Shown in pieces: positions 32,776 through 47,832 of a DNA stretch of 64,000 nt. Position 1 is the stretch's first letter. Every line of letters begins with the position of its first letter. The stretch is from the NCBI GenBank assembly GCA_013176395.1, contig JABMLP010000019.1, positions 620,001-684,000 on the forward strand. The letters are read 5' to 3'. Position numbers and translations under genes: made by a program. The notes under the pieces are model-generated. The model made no database searches and had not been told where the DNA came from. It saw only the letters and a list, made by a program, of their open reading frames with translations. This DNA comes from Venturia oleaginea (taxonomy: Eukaryota; Ascomycota; Dothideomycetes; Venturiales; Venturiaceae).

Positions 32776-33346
32776 TTTGGGTGTGGACTGTTATTACTGC
32801 TACTGGGAGATTTGTGTTCCTGAATATAAATTTGAGAGACTGTGAAAAGAGAGATTGATGTGAAGATGGATCTGTGATGATGCTTCCCCCACCTTTGACG
32901 TCGATCCGAATTGGGCGTGCAGATGTCGGGATTTGCTTCCGAAAATGAATGCCTTCCAAACCAGAACGCCAGCTGGACGATTATTATTCTTTGAGTCCTC
33001 TTTTTAGTCAAAGAAAACTCTGATATGCCAACAGGCTGACGTCACGTGATTAAACATGCGATGGCTGTGAAAGCAGACTCGGATGTAGCTGAGCTTTGGT
33101 CTTTTTTGTTAGTTTAGCAGCCATGGAGCCGAAATATCATGAGAGAGAGGCAACGAAAAGTAAACAAACATTGAGATTCCATCGCGCCTTTGTATTTGAG
33201 GGAGTCTGCCGCCAGAACACAAACTACAATTCAAGTCACCCTGGCTATGCCCCGAATACAATTCTAGAGCCTAGTCACCGCTCGAGTATTCGTTCCTGGA
33301 GGTCAATTCTTTCAGTCCAGCACTGGCTTCAAATTTCGCAATCATT
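32776..33346. other. intergenic region upstream of the cupin gene
   Basis: Presumed cupin promoter and the 3' flank of the RBR relic. No gene or repeat recognised. Confidence 0.4.
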
Positions 33347-35150
33347 CTACCACCATGGATCATCCGCATCATTGACCTCCACCATGTCCTCCACATACAT
33401 CCACGCATCGCGCGCCATAGCGGTGTCTCATAAGATGCGATCAGTCTTTCGCTCCTCCCACTCTATAATCTCCTTGATGAGCTTCTCCAGATACATGTCG
33501 ATACCTTGAGGTTCAAAGCCATAAAGGGTGTCGTAAGCCTATTTGCGGGAGTGAATAGCCTTCCAGGAACGCTTTGAGCTATCATTCAGCTTTTCTAGCT
33601 CCCTAGGCGGCATCGTAAGAATTTCGAACCAGGTCATGTGGCCGAGATCAATTGTTTCGTAAGTGAGTGTATGATGGCCAGGGTGGAGGAGAGCAATTGT
33701 GACTAAGGTTCGATCTCGATAAGCCAGTGTCTCCTCTGCGAGCGATGCCAGATCCTCGATGTTGAACGTATCTGTCGTAGAAGGGAACGGATTGAGTCGG
33801 CTGAATCGCTCTTCATAGAGCTCAAACATTAATATCATAGCATCTTCGGCATCAAGGTCCTCGCCATTGTCATCATTCTCATTTTCGAAAGCTTTCTCGT
33901 GAACATCAGGAGCGAAAGTCCATTCCGTGCTCAAAGGGCGGAAAACTGTCAGAGATGGCTTCATCCCAGACGTCTGGACTTTGGAAGTCGTCTGTATTTT
34001 GGGCCCGAGGCCCATTGTCACGATCATCAGGTTGGTCTGTGTTGTTCTGGTTGACGTGGTGCAGTTGGACACCCTCGTCTAATATCTCTCCGATAGCACG
34101 GCCTGGCAATAGAAGCATCCTTCAAGCCTCTCCACCAGCATGAGCACCATTGCGGCCGGCTCCAATTCCAAGCAGATCTAGCTGCATCGGGGGAGGGTCC
34201 ATCGGATCATTCCCGATACCCATAGCCATCCAATCCGCTCCTCTAATTCGGATACCCAAAGCCATAGCCATCCAACCCGCTCCTCTTGATTCTGTGGGGA
34301 CTGTGGCGGGGCGCGTGAAGGGTAGTACTTGTGCTGACCCAAACGATCATATCCTCCCTCATCCAAGCTCGTTCGGACATGCAACCCACGCGGGTCTCGA
34401 CCATTGGCATCGTAGAGCGGATCACCATACTCAGGACAATCGTGTGATCTATCCCATTTCAGTTAACATACGAAGCAGTACTGATATCCACAAACGTAAC
34501 ACATATGATTGTAAGCATCGCGAAGTTCGACCGGTGTCCTGCAGCCGGGACACTGCTTGAAGCGGCAGTCTTTCGCATAGGGTGGAAGCTGAATCATCAT
34601 TTCCGTTGTGAGTTTGCACATGTGTTCCGAATCTGTATCGTAATTTTGGACGCAGTTGAGACAAGTCTCTTCGCCGCATTGCTTGTAATAGCCAACTGTG
34701 CCTACGTATAGGGCTATTCGTTCAGTCTTCCGATAAGATCGCTTGGGGAGAAATTCGCCGCAAGCCTTGTTCGAGCACCAGACCTTGCGTTTGGTGGTCC
34801 ACTCTGCTAACTTAGTCGAATAGAGCTGTACAACTCGAGGAAGGAGGTATGGAACTGCTTGGAGGGCCAGAACATGGCCCTTTCCACAGCAATTGACGGG
34901 AAATAGCTCGACATCTTCCGTGACTGCGGTGAACTGGTGAATGGCGCAATTGATACACCAGACGTGGTCGCCGCATAGGTTGACCGTGTGTATATGTCAA
35001 GAAAATCAGAGTGCAGGAAACGCATCCAACATCGAAGTCGGAAGGAGCAGCGGAATGCGAGCGGTAATATTGGTGGCTCCGGTAGCCTTCTTGCGAGACT
35101 TGTGTGTCCGCGGTTGGCGCATGTTGCAGGTGTCAAGATTGAGGAATTGA
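33347..35150 (-). pseudogene. decayed RING-IBR-RING (RBR) E3 ubiquitin ligase
   Basis: The best frame (34975 down to 34463) starts CGDHVWCINCAIHQF, the end of a first RING. It passes through VWCSNKACGEFLPK, an in-between-RING region (CGEETCLNCVQNY, then HMCKL) and a second RING (CPGCRTPVELRDAYNHMCYV, CGYQYCFVC). It then meets TAA but stays open in the same phase (SHDCPEYGDPLYD...). Upstream, the first Cys pair (DFDVGCVSC) lies one frame away. Downstream, an acidic C-terminal region ends in TAG at 33539 and continues in frame (AYDTLYGFEPQG, later ARDAWMYVEDMVE) past a TGA near 33438. All three stops could come from single C-to-T changes in the coding strand. A 42-bp tandem repeat near 34240-34330 adds another frame disturbance. 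RBR ligases pass ubiquitin from an E2 to substrates; this copy should be inactive. Confidence 0.65.
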
Positions 35151-35826
35151 AGGATGTATGGTTCGGGACTGCGATGTGAGAAGAGATTGAGTGACAGTGG
35201 GGAGCAGTTTTGAGAGCTGTATAAGGCCCCAAAAGACCCCAGGTAAGTTACCTGGCTGTTGTCGCAGGCTGGCCATAGGTTTATGGGTTGCGATCACACT
35301 GTTTAACGCAGTCGGTGTTGATGAGCGGCCTGAGGCTTCAGCCTTGCTTATAAATTTAGCAGGTTGACCGCCTGCAGGCTCAGCAGAATTGTGACTTCTG
35401 ATTTGCCGAGATTTGACTCGATACAGTCTATCAATCAACTCAACTTGGAACACGTTAGAATTTCGGAAGAACCCTGGCTCCAAATTTACCATGGCCGAAG
35501 TTGAGTCAAAGTAGAAAATGATAACGCGCAGCCTCGAAGATTCCTACCTGGAATAAAGGGGCATCGATTGACGAATCAGCTGCGCAGGGTAAGACGACCT
35601 ACGGCAGGCCTCTACAAAGAGTAGCAGCAGGAATAAGGGAAAAGCAGCAGTGGAACATCGAACCTAAAATGACCTGTCCTATCACCAAACTCCTCGCTCC
35701 ATACCGCCAAAGACAGTCGCGATGGTCTATCCCACCTTGTCATCGCAGAACTGATAACATATTTCGCTCGAATATCGCTGGCGCCCATTCCCTTGCACCA
35801 TATCATACATTCCTCTGGAAGCTACA
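35151..35826. other. intergenic region
   Basis: 5' flank of the RBR relic and the 3' end of the p24 gene. Frames here are short and unremarkable. Confidence 0.35.
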
Positions 35827-36612
35827 CTACACGATTCTTTTAACCTGCGTCAACCTTCGATTAGCAGCAATCCCTCCACATTTTACCTTCCAAGTACAGA
35901 TGCCTTGCTCACCTCAAAGAAGCGCTTCAGCCACCAGACCTGAAAAACACCCTCTCCTATAAGCACAATTATTTGGAATAGACTCCACCATTTGACGCGG
36001 GCGTTTGTGGACTCGGCAGTATTTCTGTGGGTTCGTTCGCGGACAACGATGTAGCCTTGTTCGTCTTTGACCTGGGTCATCAATTCGGAGAGGTGACGGA
36101 CTGTTGAGCCTTATTAGCTGGATGTTCCAATAGCCAGTGGAGAGAGTGGTACTTACCTTCTTTCTCCAAGGGGTCGGCTGGTGCTTCTGATTCTGGAACA
36201 TAGACTATGCCGTGAACATTGAATGAAACCTCTTTGCTGTTCGCGCTCCAGAGCTCATTGCTGAAGCAGTAAGTGTATTTGCCGTCCACCATGGCTGTGA
36301 AGGAGTGGTCGCCCGAGGACACTGATTGCTCGTGGTGCTGGTAGGCATTGTTGGGGTTGGAGATCTGTATTTGCGCATCGCGTCAGTCATTGTCCATGCA
36401 TCTCATGCCATCTCTGAGATGCTCAGTACCCAGAAATCAATATGCAAGTTCCCGGCACCTCCAAACTCGCGGTCTCCAACCTGGAAGGTCACGGTCATCT
36501 TGTCGTCGGCGTGGAGCTGTTCGTGAAAGCATTCTTTCGTGTAAGATTTGAGTTGGATGTTGTGGGCGGCGGCGAGGCTAACGAGGGCCAGCAGTGATGA
36601 TAGTAGTCTCAT
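35827..36612 (-). CDS. EMP24: p24 family cargo receptor (Emp24-type, GOLD domain)
   Basis: Four exons: 36430-36612, 36157-36364, 35913-36100 and 35827-35844, giving 198 residues. The signal peptide MRLLSSLLALVSLAAA is followed by the GOLD domain: ECFHEQLHADDKMTVTFQ, REFGGAGNLHIDFW, YTYCFSNELWS (the two Cys form the domain disulfide) and VSFNVHGIVYV. A short coiled coil (VRHLSELMTQVKDEQGYIVV) leads to RERTHRNTAESTNARVKWW and the single membrane helix. The tail is LKRFFEVKRIV, with the FF and basic signals read by COPII and COPI coats. The last exon codes only VKRIV and the stop. The protein cycles between ER and Golgi and selects cargo such as GPI-anchored proteins. Confidence 0.93.
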
Positions 36613-37756
36613 GGTGTATATGTGTTTGGCTTGTCCGTCGATTGTCGTGTGTACAATTGCCTGTCGGTCAATAAATCTGGCAATGTCCAAATCTCCTTAC
36701 TGATAGCCGCGCTATTCTGGTTCTAGAACTAAGCGAGCGGCTCCTTTTCGTCTCAACTCCAAATCTCCCACCGAGTCTCCCCTGACATTCTCCCGTCCAG
36801 ACAGCCCCTCCATGACCTCGCCAGACCAGAAAAATGTCTTGAGCATGGGGAAGGAAATGAAAATGATGATTTTGACGCAAAACGTCGGTTCCTGGCATAT
36901 ATACGCCTGACAAGCATACATTTGCTCCTCGTCCATTTGCTCCCCGTCTCTTTGCAAGCTCAAAAATCGGCATCGAACTCTCGCGTGGTCCTTGTTCTAC
37001 CTCGCTAATTGAAAATGATATATGATCCGGATGCTGCAAGGTCCACTTGGTCGGGTAGTGCTGGGTAAGGATGGAAAAAGGCAATACACGGACTGATACA
37101 GAAACCCATTTCACCAACTTCATAAACAATAAGTCTATATGTTTTCCAGCATTTGAACATTAGGACTTTTAGGAACCTCAGGATCTATGCTGTGTCTTGA
37201 AAGAGGAGGATGGGTGAGAGTGAGAAATGTAATGGACCCGACCTACCCTCCTTATGCCAGGTCTCAGAGCGCAGTTATGAACAGCAACCCACTCACTTCG
37301 CCCGATGCTGCCGAACCCGAAGGTCTAGAAATGCATGCAGTCGAACTGCATCGACGATGCCTTGTTTCAGGCTGCTGATGGGTCAGCAAAGGCCCGATTT
37401 CTAAAGACCAAGACAACAACATGTTGACTGCAATGACGTGCCGATTATTGTTGGTAGGATTCCAATGGTCTTTATAAACCATGCAATCTTTCATGTTCTA
37501 GGGTTCTTGATTTCATGGATGGCCGTACAAGAGAGGGTGATTGAGGAAAAGTGCGAGTCGTTGGATATTCACATCACCCCAAAATTCAATCCTACCAATA
37601 CCAAGATCACAACACCCAAGCCATCGGACTCAACACACGTCAATTACACACTAACACAGACAAAGATGCCGATCCCAAAAACGGAGCAAAAGGGAACTCA
37701 TAGTAGCTGACCCGGCCGCGGGTTGAACCAATGACCTGCGCTATTCCACGCCAGTC
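36613..37756. other. intergenic region
   Basis: Promoter of the p24 gene and further spacer. No confident gene or repeat was seen in either strand. Confidence 0.35.
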
Positions 37757-37764
37757 TATATAAG
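37757..37764 (+). promoter_or_regulatory. TATA box candidate
   Basis: TATATAAG in an otherwise mixed context, about 165 bp upstream of the ATG at 37923. It would place a transcript start near 37790. Confidence 0.4.
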
Positions 37765-37922
37765 CGAAATGAAAGGAAGATATCTGAAGTCCCTAAGCAG
37801 TCACTCGATTCACAATATCAACTTCTATCTCTGTTCCAACATAGCCTCACTCAACCACATCCAATCCCACTCTGTACGCATCACTTTTTACAGCGCATCT
37901 TCTGGTCGTTTTTGCCCATCAA

Positions 37923-38049
37923 ATGGTTGCCAATATGTCAAGCCCGAGCATATCCAGGCGCATTCAGGACCGCGTCGATGCAATATTTATGCCGTCGGCC
38001 ATCAATCGAACCATCGCAGAGATCATAGAAATCCGGAGGGCGGGTGACG
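37923..38049 (+). CDS. possible first exon of a small gene
   Basis: The frame MVANMSSPSISRRIQDRV continues AIFMPSAINRTIAEI and reaches RRAGD immediately before a consensus GTAAGT donor at 38050. A TATA box lies upstream. I could not identify a downstream exon with confidence; it may join sequence before the Myb/SANT-like gene or be non-coding 5' sequence of that gene. Confidence 0.25.
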
Positions 38050-38287
38050 TAAGTTCAATTGCTTCAGTTCACCCTCACCACACTTGCACCCTTCACAGTG
38101 TCACAGTGAGGCCATCCAATAAAACCCCTCCTCACCTAGTTGTCTTGACGAACATGCCGTTTGCTCCCAGAGCCCCCAAATTGAGTTGCATTCATCCCAC
38201 CCGGCAGTCATCAGGCAGTCCTTTACTTGCCTCTGCATTCACCTTTACCCAGGACTGCAAGCGCTAGAGCCTCTCACTTCACACACA

Positions 38288-39270
38288 ATGCGCCTCCCAG
38301 GAACCTTCAACCTGGGTGGAGGAAACCGTCTCCCCACCGCCGAATTTCTCCATCACTACGAGAAACTCAAGCGCGCAAAAGCGCAAGCAAGATTGGAACA
38401 CGAAACTAACGGTGGCGACAAGGCTGAATTTGGCGACAAACCTTTACCAAAGCGGGTCACCTCTACGAGCAAGAAAGACAGCGGCGATGCGAGTAGAAAC
38501 GAAAAGCCCGGCGATGTCGTCACACCCGACGGAGAAACCTTCACGAAAGCGCAAGACGACACTATAATTCAAATGAAAATGGAGGGCAAGACTTGGGCCA
38601 TGATTGGCACGGAAATTGGAAAAGAAAAAGGCGCAGTCATTCACCGCTTCAAAGAGATTAAGCCTGCGGACTTTGATGTCAAGGAAAAGGAATGGAAGGA
38701 GAAGAATGGCGGTCGTGGTCAGAACCAAGGCAAGAGGAACAAGGGCCAACACGACGCAAACAATCAGAGTAGTCAGAAAGAGAAAAAGGAGGATCAGAAT
38801 CAGGACGGGAAGGGCAAAAACAACCAGAATAACCAACAGCACGACGGCAAGAAGAATGAGAACAAGAATAATCAGCAGGAAAACCAAAACAACAGCAATA
38901 GTAAGAATCTGAAGAAGAAAGAGGAGGCACAGGCAGACGCCGGTGCCGAAGATGACGACGGTACCTCGGAAGCTGGAACCTGGGCTGTCGCTGATGAGAA
39001 TTTTACTGAGAAAGAAGTAAGTCTTCTCCCTCTTTCCCATCCTCTCCTATTTTGTCCCCAAAATCCCTTGGTGGAATCCCGAAGCACTGATGAGGCGTTC
39101 AGGTCACGGTCCTCGAAAAGATCGTTGAGATCGAACTCCGTAACGCCTTTGTCCGGATCGCAAAGTCGTTTGCTGCGCATCCTGGAGGGAAGAGAGTGCA
39201 TCCTGATAGTATTGCGCAGAAGGTTTTGGGGGAGGGTTTGGATTTGAGTAGTTTGGGTGGGGCGTCTTGA
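38288..39270 (+). CDS. Myb/SANT-like protein with N/Q/K-rich linker
   Basis: Exons 38288-39016 and 39103-39270 (GTAAGT and TTCAG), 298 residues. Residues 83-124 (TPDGETFTKAQDDTIIQMKM, then GKTWAMIGTEIGKEKGAVIH) fit a fungal Myb/SANT-like helix bundle, with the W-x-x-I-G-x-x-x-G-K pattern of such domains. Residues about 140-220 are almost entirely Asn, Gln, Lys, Gly and Glu, with repeated N-Q and K-N words. After an acidic stretch comes a conserved-looking C-terminal helix, EKIVEIELRNAFVRIAKSF, encoded at the start of exon 2. DNA or chromatin binding is plausible by the fold; there is no direct evidence of a target. The linker looks like those of proteins that form condensates. Confidence 0.75.
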
Positions 39271-42931
<3,661 letters not shown>

Positions 42932-43360
42932 TTCTTGCAAAAGACAATGGGATTTGAAATTTTGGCAGGATAGGGCGGGGTCCCACGAAGTTTACGGCAA
43001 TAGCCAGTACGCTTGAGCGGGCCCCCCCTAGTGTACTGACATAATCACTTCTGTCCACCCTAATCAATGTCGGTAAGGCTGAGGGCGGATTCGAGGGAAT
43101 TCTTTCTCACTACAAAGACATAACGCTCCTTGTCAACATTTGCAATCGATAATGTACCATCCAGATACTATCGATTATTTTCGAGTTACACCACAGTGGT
43201 TCTTTCCACAATGGTGACATCATTTGGGCATCATCAGCACATGTCAAAAACTTCAACATGTAAACATTGAAAAACCTGCACATCTCACATTCTACCTTTT
43301 CCGAACTTCAACACCTTCCATCGATATCTTTCTTTCTCACCATACCAGGGAAAAGCCAAA
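42932..43360. other. intergenic region, alpha-glucosidase to caleosin
   Basis: About 430 bp between same-strand genes. No feature beyond presumed terminator and promoter. Confidence 0.4.
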
Positions 43361-44289
43361 ATGAGTCCGGGAATGAGTTACGCGGAAGTGGCCGCAGAGC
43401 CAACAACAAACGGTGCAACCCATCACTCCGGCTCCGATACAACAGCAACAGAAACGCCAAAACATCTTCAGAAAAGAGGATACAAGCTTGTTGGCAAGAC
43501 GAATATCGAAAACGAGCCCATCGATAAACCATACTGCAATTCAATTTCCGAAGCTCCCATAACATTGGAGCGCAAGTCATACGTCCCAGGCCCAAACGAC
43601 ATCCTTAAAGATGCTGGAACCCCACGAGCCACACTGGCTGCATCGAAAGAAAGTCCCAACGGTACCGTCGAGGGAGACTGGGCAGCAAAGCATCAACACC
43701 AAACTGTTCGTTTCTTCACCAGAATCTTCTCATTGTACGATAACTAACCAGACAGGCCCTACAACAACACGTTTCCTACTGGGATCCAGACAACGATGGT
43801 ATAGTCAGCCCCTACGATACCTATCTGGGTGTTCGAGCATGGGGTTGGTCAATCTTCCTCTCCCTAGTCGTCGTCCTGATTATCCACCCGGCCCTCTCCT
43901 ACCCCACTGTCCCAGGACTGCTCCCAGACCCGCTCTTCCGCATTTACCTGCGCAACATCCACAAGGACAAACACGGATCCTCAACCATGACGTACGACAC
44001 CGAAGGCCGTTTCCGACCCCAGAACTTCGAGGATATCTTTGCAAAGTATGACAAGGGAGATAAGGGGGGTTTGGATGCGTCGGATTTATTGAGGATGATG
44101 AAGGGGTACAGGCTTGTTATGGATTTCTTTGGGTGGGCGGCTGTGGCGTTTGAGTGGTTTGCTACTTATCTTTTGCTTTGGCCTGAGGATGGGGTTATGA
44201 AGAAGGATGAGATTAGGAGGATTTATGATGGGAGTATTTTTCAGCATAAGGCTGACGAGTATGCGAGGAAGAGTGGGAGGAAAAAGTGA
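43361..44289 (+). CDS. caleosin (lipid-droplet peroxygenase family, PF05042)
   Basis: Exons 43361-43705 and 43756-44289; the 50-bp intron uses GTTCGT and GACAG. The product has 292 residues. A variable N-terminus leads to the EF-hand YWDPDNDGIVSPYDTYLGVR (residues 123-142), preceded by a candidate heme-ligand His120 in QQHVSYWD. The hydrophobic segment WGWSIFLSLVVVLIIHPAL, with Pro residues behind it (YPTVPGLLPDP), is the half-helix and proline knot that anchors caleosins in the lipid-droplet monolayer. The second conserved half reads TEGRFRPQNFEDIFAKYD, then MMKGYRLVMDFFGW and FEWFATYLLLWPEDG. Fungal caleosins bind calcium and can act as heme peroxygenases on fatty acid hydroperoxides. Confidence 0.93.
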
Positions 44290-44458
44290 TTGGAGGCGCG
44301 GTAGGATGACTTTCTTTCATTCGTAGTTTTATGTAGGTTATGCTAAGCCTCGGACGTCTTTTGCGGGCTTGTACCAGACTAGACGTAGATGTTAGATATG
44401 GAATATCAATGCGTGAAACGCTCCAGCTCGTTGTTTCCTACACAAGTGCAGCTTACCA

Positions 44459-45859
44459 TCAAACTCTTAACGCCCAGATCCTTGTTATCCTCCCGTTCAC
44501 TCCCAACTCCACCCCAACCCCATCATTAATCCTAACAACAACCTTCGAAAAATGCTTCTGAGCCTCCTCCACCTTCCGATAAGCATTCCTAACCCCCTCA
44601 AACCCAAAAATCTCCCCAAACTGCCTCTTCGTCCCCAGCAAAACCCCCCTCACAACACAAATACCCCACAACACATCCATAAGAGCCGGTCTCGTTTCTC
44701 CCGCCGCCCCAGCAACCAATCTCGCAGCAACGATAAGACCGTCGATTCTAGTGGCGGCCAGGGATTGAGCGAGTGTATTGTCGCCTCCGACGTCGATTAC
44801 GAGGTCGACGCCACGGTTGTTTGGTGTTAGGGCTTTGGCGGCTGCGCCCCAGGTTTTGTTGGAGAGGTAGTTAATGGTGTGTTTTGCTCCTAGGGATGTG
44901 AGGCGGGATGCTTTTTCGGGGTTGCTTGTTGTGGCTATTACGGTTGTGTTTGAGGCGAGGGCGAACTGGGTTTGGGGTTAGTTGGGTGGTTTGGGGGTGG
45001 ATGGGTGATTTGTGAGGATATTATGGAGTTCAAATTCTTTTAAGGCGGTAACGCTGACACAGCCTCTATGGCTCAGTGGTAGAGCATCTCATTTGTAATG
45101 AGAAGGTCCGTCGTTCGAACCGGCGTGGAGGCTTTTGAATAAAAGATACATTTTTGCTGTTTCTCTTTCTGACTATCTCTCTTTTTTGCTGCTCTGTTCA
45201 GACTGATGGAAGCGGAGGAAGACGTACCTGCAAAGCTGCAACACTGACACCACCACTCCCCTGCACCAAAACCCAGTCACCTTTCTTCACTTCCCGTCCC
45301 TTCAAAGTCATACAAGCATTCCAAGCCGTCAGTCCCGAACATTTCAAGGTCGCTGCTTGCTCCAAGCTCAAATTTTTCGGTGCATGGACGAGGCATGATT
45401 CTGGGAAGATGGCATACTGTGCCATGGTGACTTGCTGACCCATGCCTGAAATTATAGAAGACATGGTAGGAAATAATGCAGACTCGATGGAGGGAACCAT
45501 ATGCGTTGCTACTCTATCACCTTTTTGGAAAGAGGGGACGGCTGTGCCGGTCCTGAGAACTTTACCTGAGCCATCGGAGTCGGGTATTAGAGAGGATGAG
45601 ATGGGGGACTTCTCCGCGCTCTGCAGACGTATTAGAGATTCGTTCGTAGATTGAGAGTTATGATCGGTCCAAATCTTTGACACAAACTTACTTTCGTAAT
45701 CACCAAATCCCGATAGTTGATAGACGCAGCGCGCATCTCCACCAAAACCTCGTCGTCCTTCAAATCTGGTATTGGAACGTTTTCTTCATATCTGAGACTG
45801 TCGATACCGTTCTGATTTGGCAAAATCCACCTTGCTGTATGTGTTGGGAATACACTCAT
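44459..45859 (-). CDS. medium-chain dehydrogenase/reductase, quinone-oxidoreductase-like
   Basis: Three exons: 45692-45859, 45228-45620 and 44459-44965, giving 355 residues. The N-terminal GroES-like part reads DDEVLVEMRAASINYRDLVI, followed by FQKGDRVATHM. The NAD(P)-binding part starts DWVLVQGSGGVSVAALQ, crosses an intron into FALASNTTVIATTSNPEKAS and continues SLGAKHTINY, GVDLVIDVGG. No structural-zinc Cys cluster is present, which fits the zinc-free quinone oxidoreductase branch. The substrate is unknown. The second intron (44966-45227, 262 bp) is several times longer than others in the window and holds a tRNA-Thr gene on the opposite strand. Confidence 0.9.
45062..45133 (+). tRNA. tRNA-Thr (anticodon TGT)
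   Basis: A 72-nt cloverleaf: acceptor stem GCCTCTA with TGGAGGC (one G-T pair); D arm GCTC...GAGC with AGTGGTA loop; anticodon stem TCTCA/TGAGA with loop TTTGTAA; T arm CGTCG/CGGCG with TTCGAAC loop; discriminator T. There is no intron. TTTT starting next to the 3' end is a normal RNA polymerase III terminator. The gene lies entirely inside an intron of the MDR oxidoreductase gene, on the other strand. Confidence 0.96.
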
Positions 45860-47832
45860 TTCGATACTGTCCTTGCCCTTCAAGACTCTCCGTTGTTTTT
45901 GGAAATCTCCAAAAGCTCTGTATATATACTAGTTGTCGGAGTTTCCATCTCTTCATGATTGGATAATAATCAAGTTCTTGGTAAGGATCGGGTTTCACGG
46001 ACTAATAATTCCGGATGATTGGATACGCATATAGAGGCTGCAAGATCCACTAGAGATACAATTTTCAGATAGTTCGCGAAGAGGCTTAGATCGATATCAC
46101 AGATGGCATGTCTTTTGCGATTGTGATAAGCTGAGAGTGGAAATCAAAGGATACAAAGGGAGAAGTCGTCTCACCAAGGTCGAAGTGTTGGTATCATAGT
46201 ATCGTTCCGAACGGCTTCTTGGAAACATGATGGTTTACGAGATGGAACTTCGATACAATCGTGAAATCAATGATACTGATGGAGATTATGATGGCAAATG
46301 GTATTGGCGATGAGAGAGGACGTGTCTCGGTTCGAAAAAAAAAGTGTAATAGCTGATCACATGATGATCGCCAAATTAGGCTAGGCTAGAAACAAAAGCG
46401 AGGGTTCCAATTCACGATGTTTGTGGTCAAACTTCGCCTGAGAGCCCGCAGGTATATTCCCCTTCTTCGCCGAAAATATCGATCATTTGATCGTCTCTCA
46501 ACTTGAGTAAGCCGATACGCTCAGTGAAGACTGTCTAGATCGAATGACTGTAGGAATACCGAAGATATTACCAGATTGGCCGTGAACAAGTAGATGTTTG
46601 GAATCCACTTTGTCTCCCGACGTTACCATTCCTTGCAGGATCATTGAGCTAGCTGTTGCAGATGACCCCCACCCATCATGATAATGTCTTTCTACACTCA
46701 AGATCTTAACAGTGGGCCATATGCTACGGACCTCAATACTACAGCTAACAGCTCCCAGGACCACGAAGGAGCGATTTTGAGGCCAACCGATTTGGGCTAA
46801 GACAACAGACCAGGCAAATTATCGATCCAGATGTGTTTGCAAGCAGCCTGTCAGATAAGGTCCCAAAAGACCCCCGTGTGCACCTTCGGACTGCTGAGCA
46901 ATGCCTTCAAAAGCAACTAGACGATTTTTGTGGAAAGATATGTCCAAGCTCGTATAACTTTCTACCACGCTATGCCATAAACTAAGCTCATTTTTTATCC
47001 TTAGTGTTGGAGTCGCATTGACGAAGAGCGTATCGTAGTGGTTCTTCTTAGTGCTGTTTCAGTCAACCCACGTATACTGTACGGATCGCAGCCTGGCGAG
47101 TGCGTCTACAGCTCGATACTTTAAAGACGATGTCATGCAGAAATGAATGGCATTGACGACCGTGGTGATAGTCTTGCGTTGGGTGATGGGTGAAATGGGA
47201 AATCCGACCCGGTCTCGGATTGCGGGGAGGTTCTCACTCTGCTCTGCCTAACTGCAGATAGAATGGAAAAGGTGTTTAATTCGAAGAAAATATATAGTAC
47301 TAGGTAATAACTAGGACAGAAAAAAATCCCGGCAACGATATAGTTTACGAGGCTATAGTAATTAAATACATATCTTACAACCACGAGATTTTCTTCCTAA
47401 TCACGCCCCTCAACGAACAAAACTTTCCTTCCACAATGTCCAAGAATAGAATAGATTTGAATCTCTAAAAACATTACGGTATACTAACTCCCCAGCTCTT
47501 CGATTCCTGAATGACATCATCCCGAGCGCATCCATAACCTCCAGCCTCGCCACCAAAACATAGGTAAACACCACTTCTCCCATCCAAGTCCACTCAAAGC
47601 CAAAGAATGCCACCAAAACAACCCCTATGACAACCTCAGCACTCTCTCCGAATCTCCAATCAAATCCATCTATTCAATTGGATCCTCACGACGCGTTTCG
47701 GAGTAGCTGTATTACAAGAATGATTATATCCAAAACCAAAAATTGATCTTTACGTCTGATCGATGCTTGACATGATCGTATCTTACAAGACCTTTGACTT
47801 GACCGTCCTATCTATACCAACGACTGCTACGA
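45860..47832. other. intergenic region, no gene recognised
   Basis: Almost 2 kb between the MDR gene start and the 3' end of the DHCR24-like gene. Short frames only; the part around 47270-47400 is AT-rich. No terminal repeats or RNA genes were found. Confidence 0.4.

Noticed and set aside
38444..39040. Hydrophobic minus-strand frame opposite the Myb/SANT-like gene
   Set aside because: The Leu/Val runs are the complement of the Asn/Lys/Gln codons of the sense gene.
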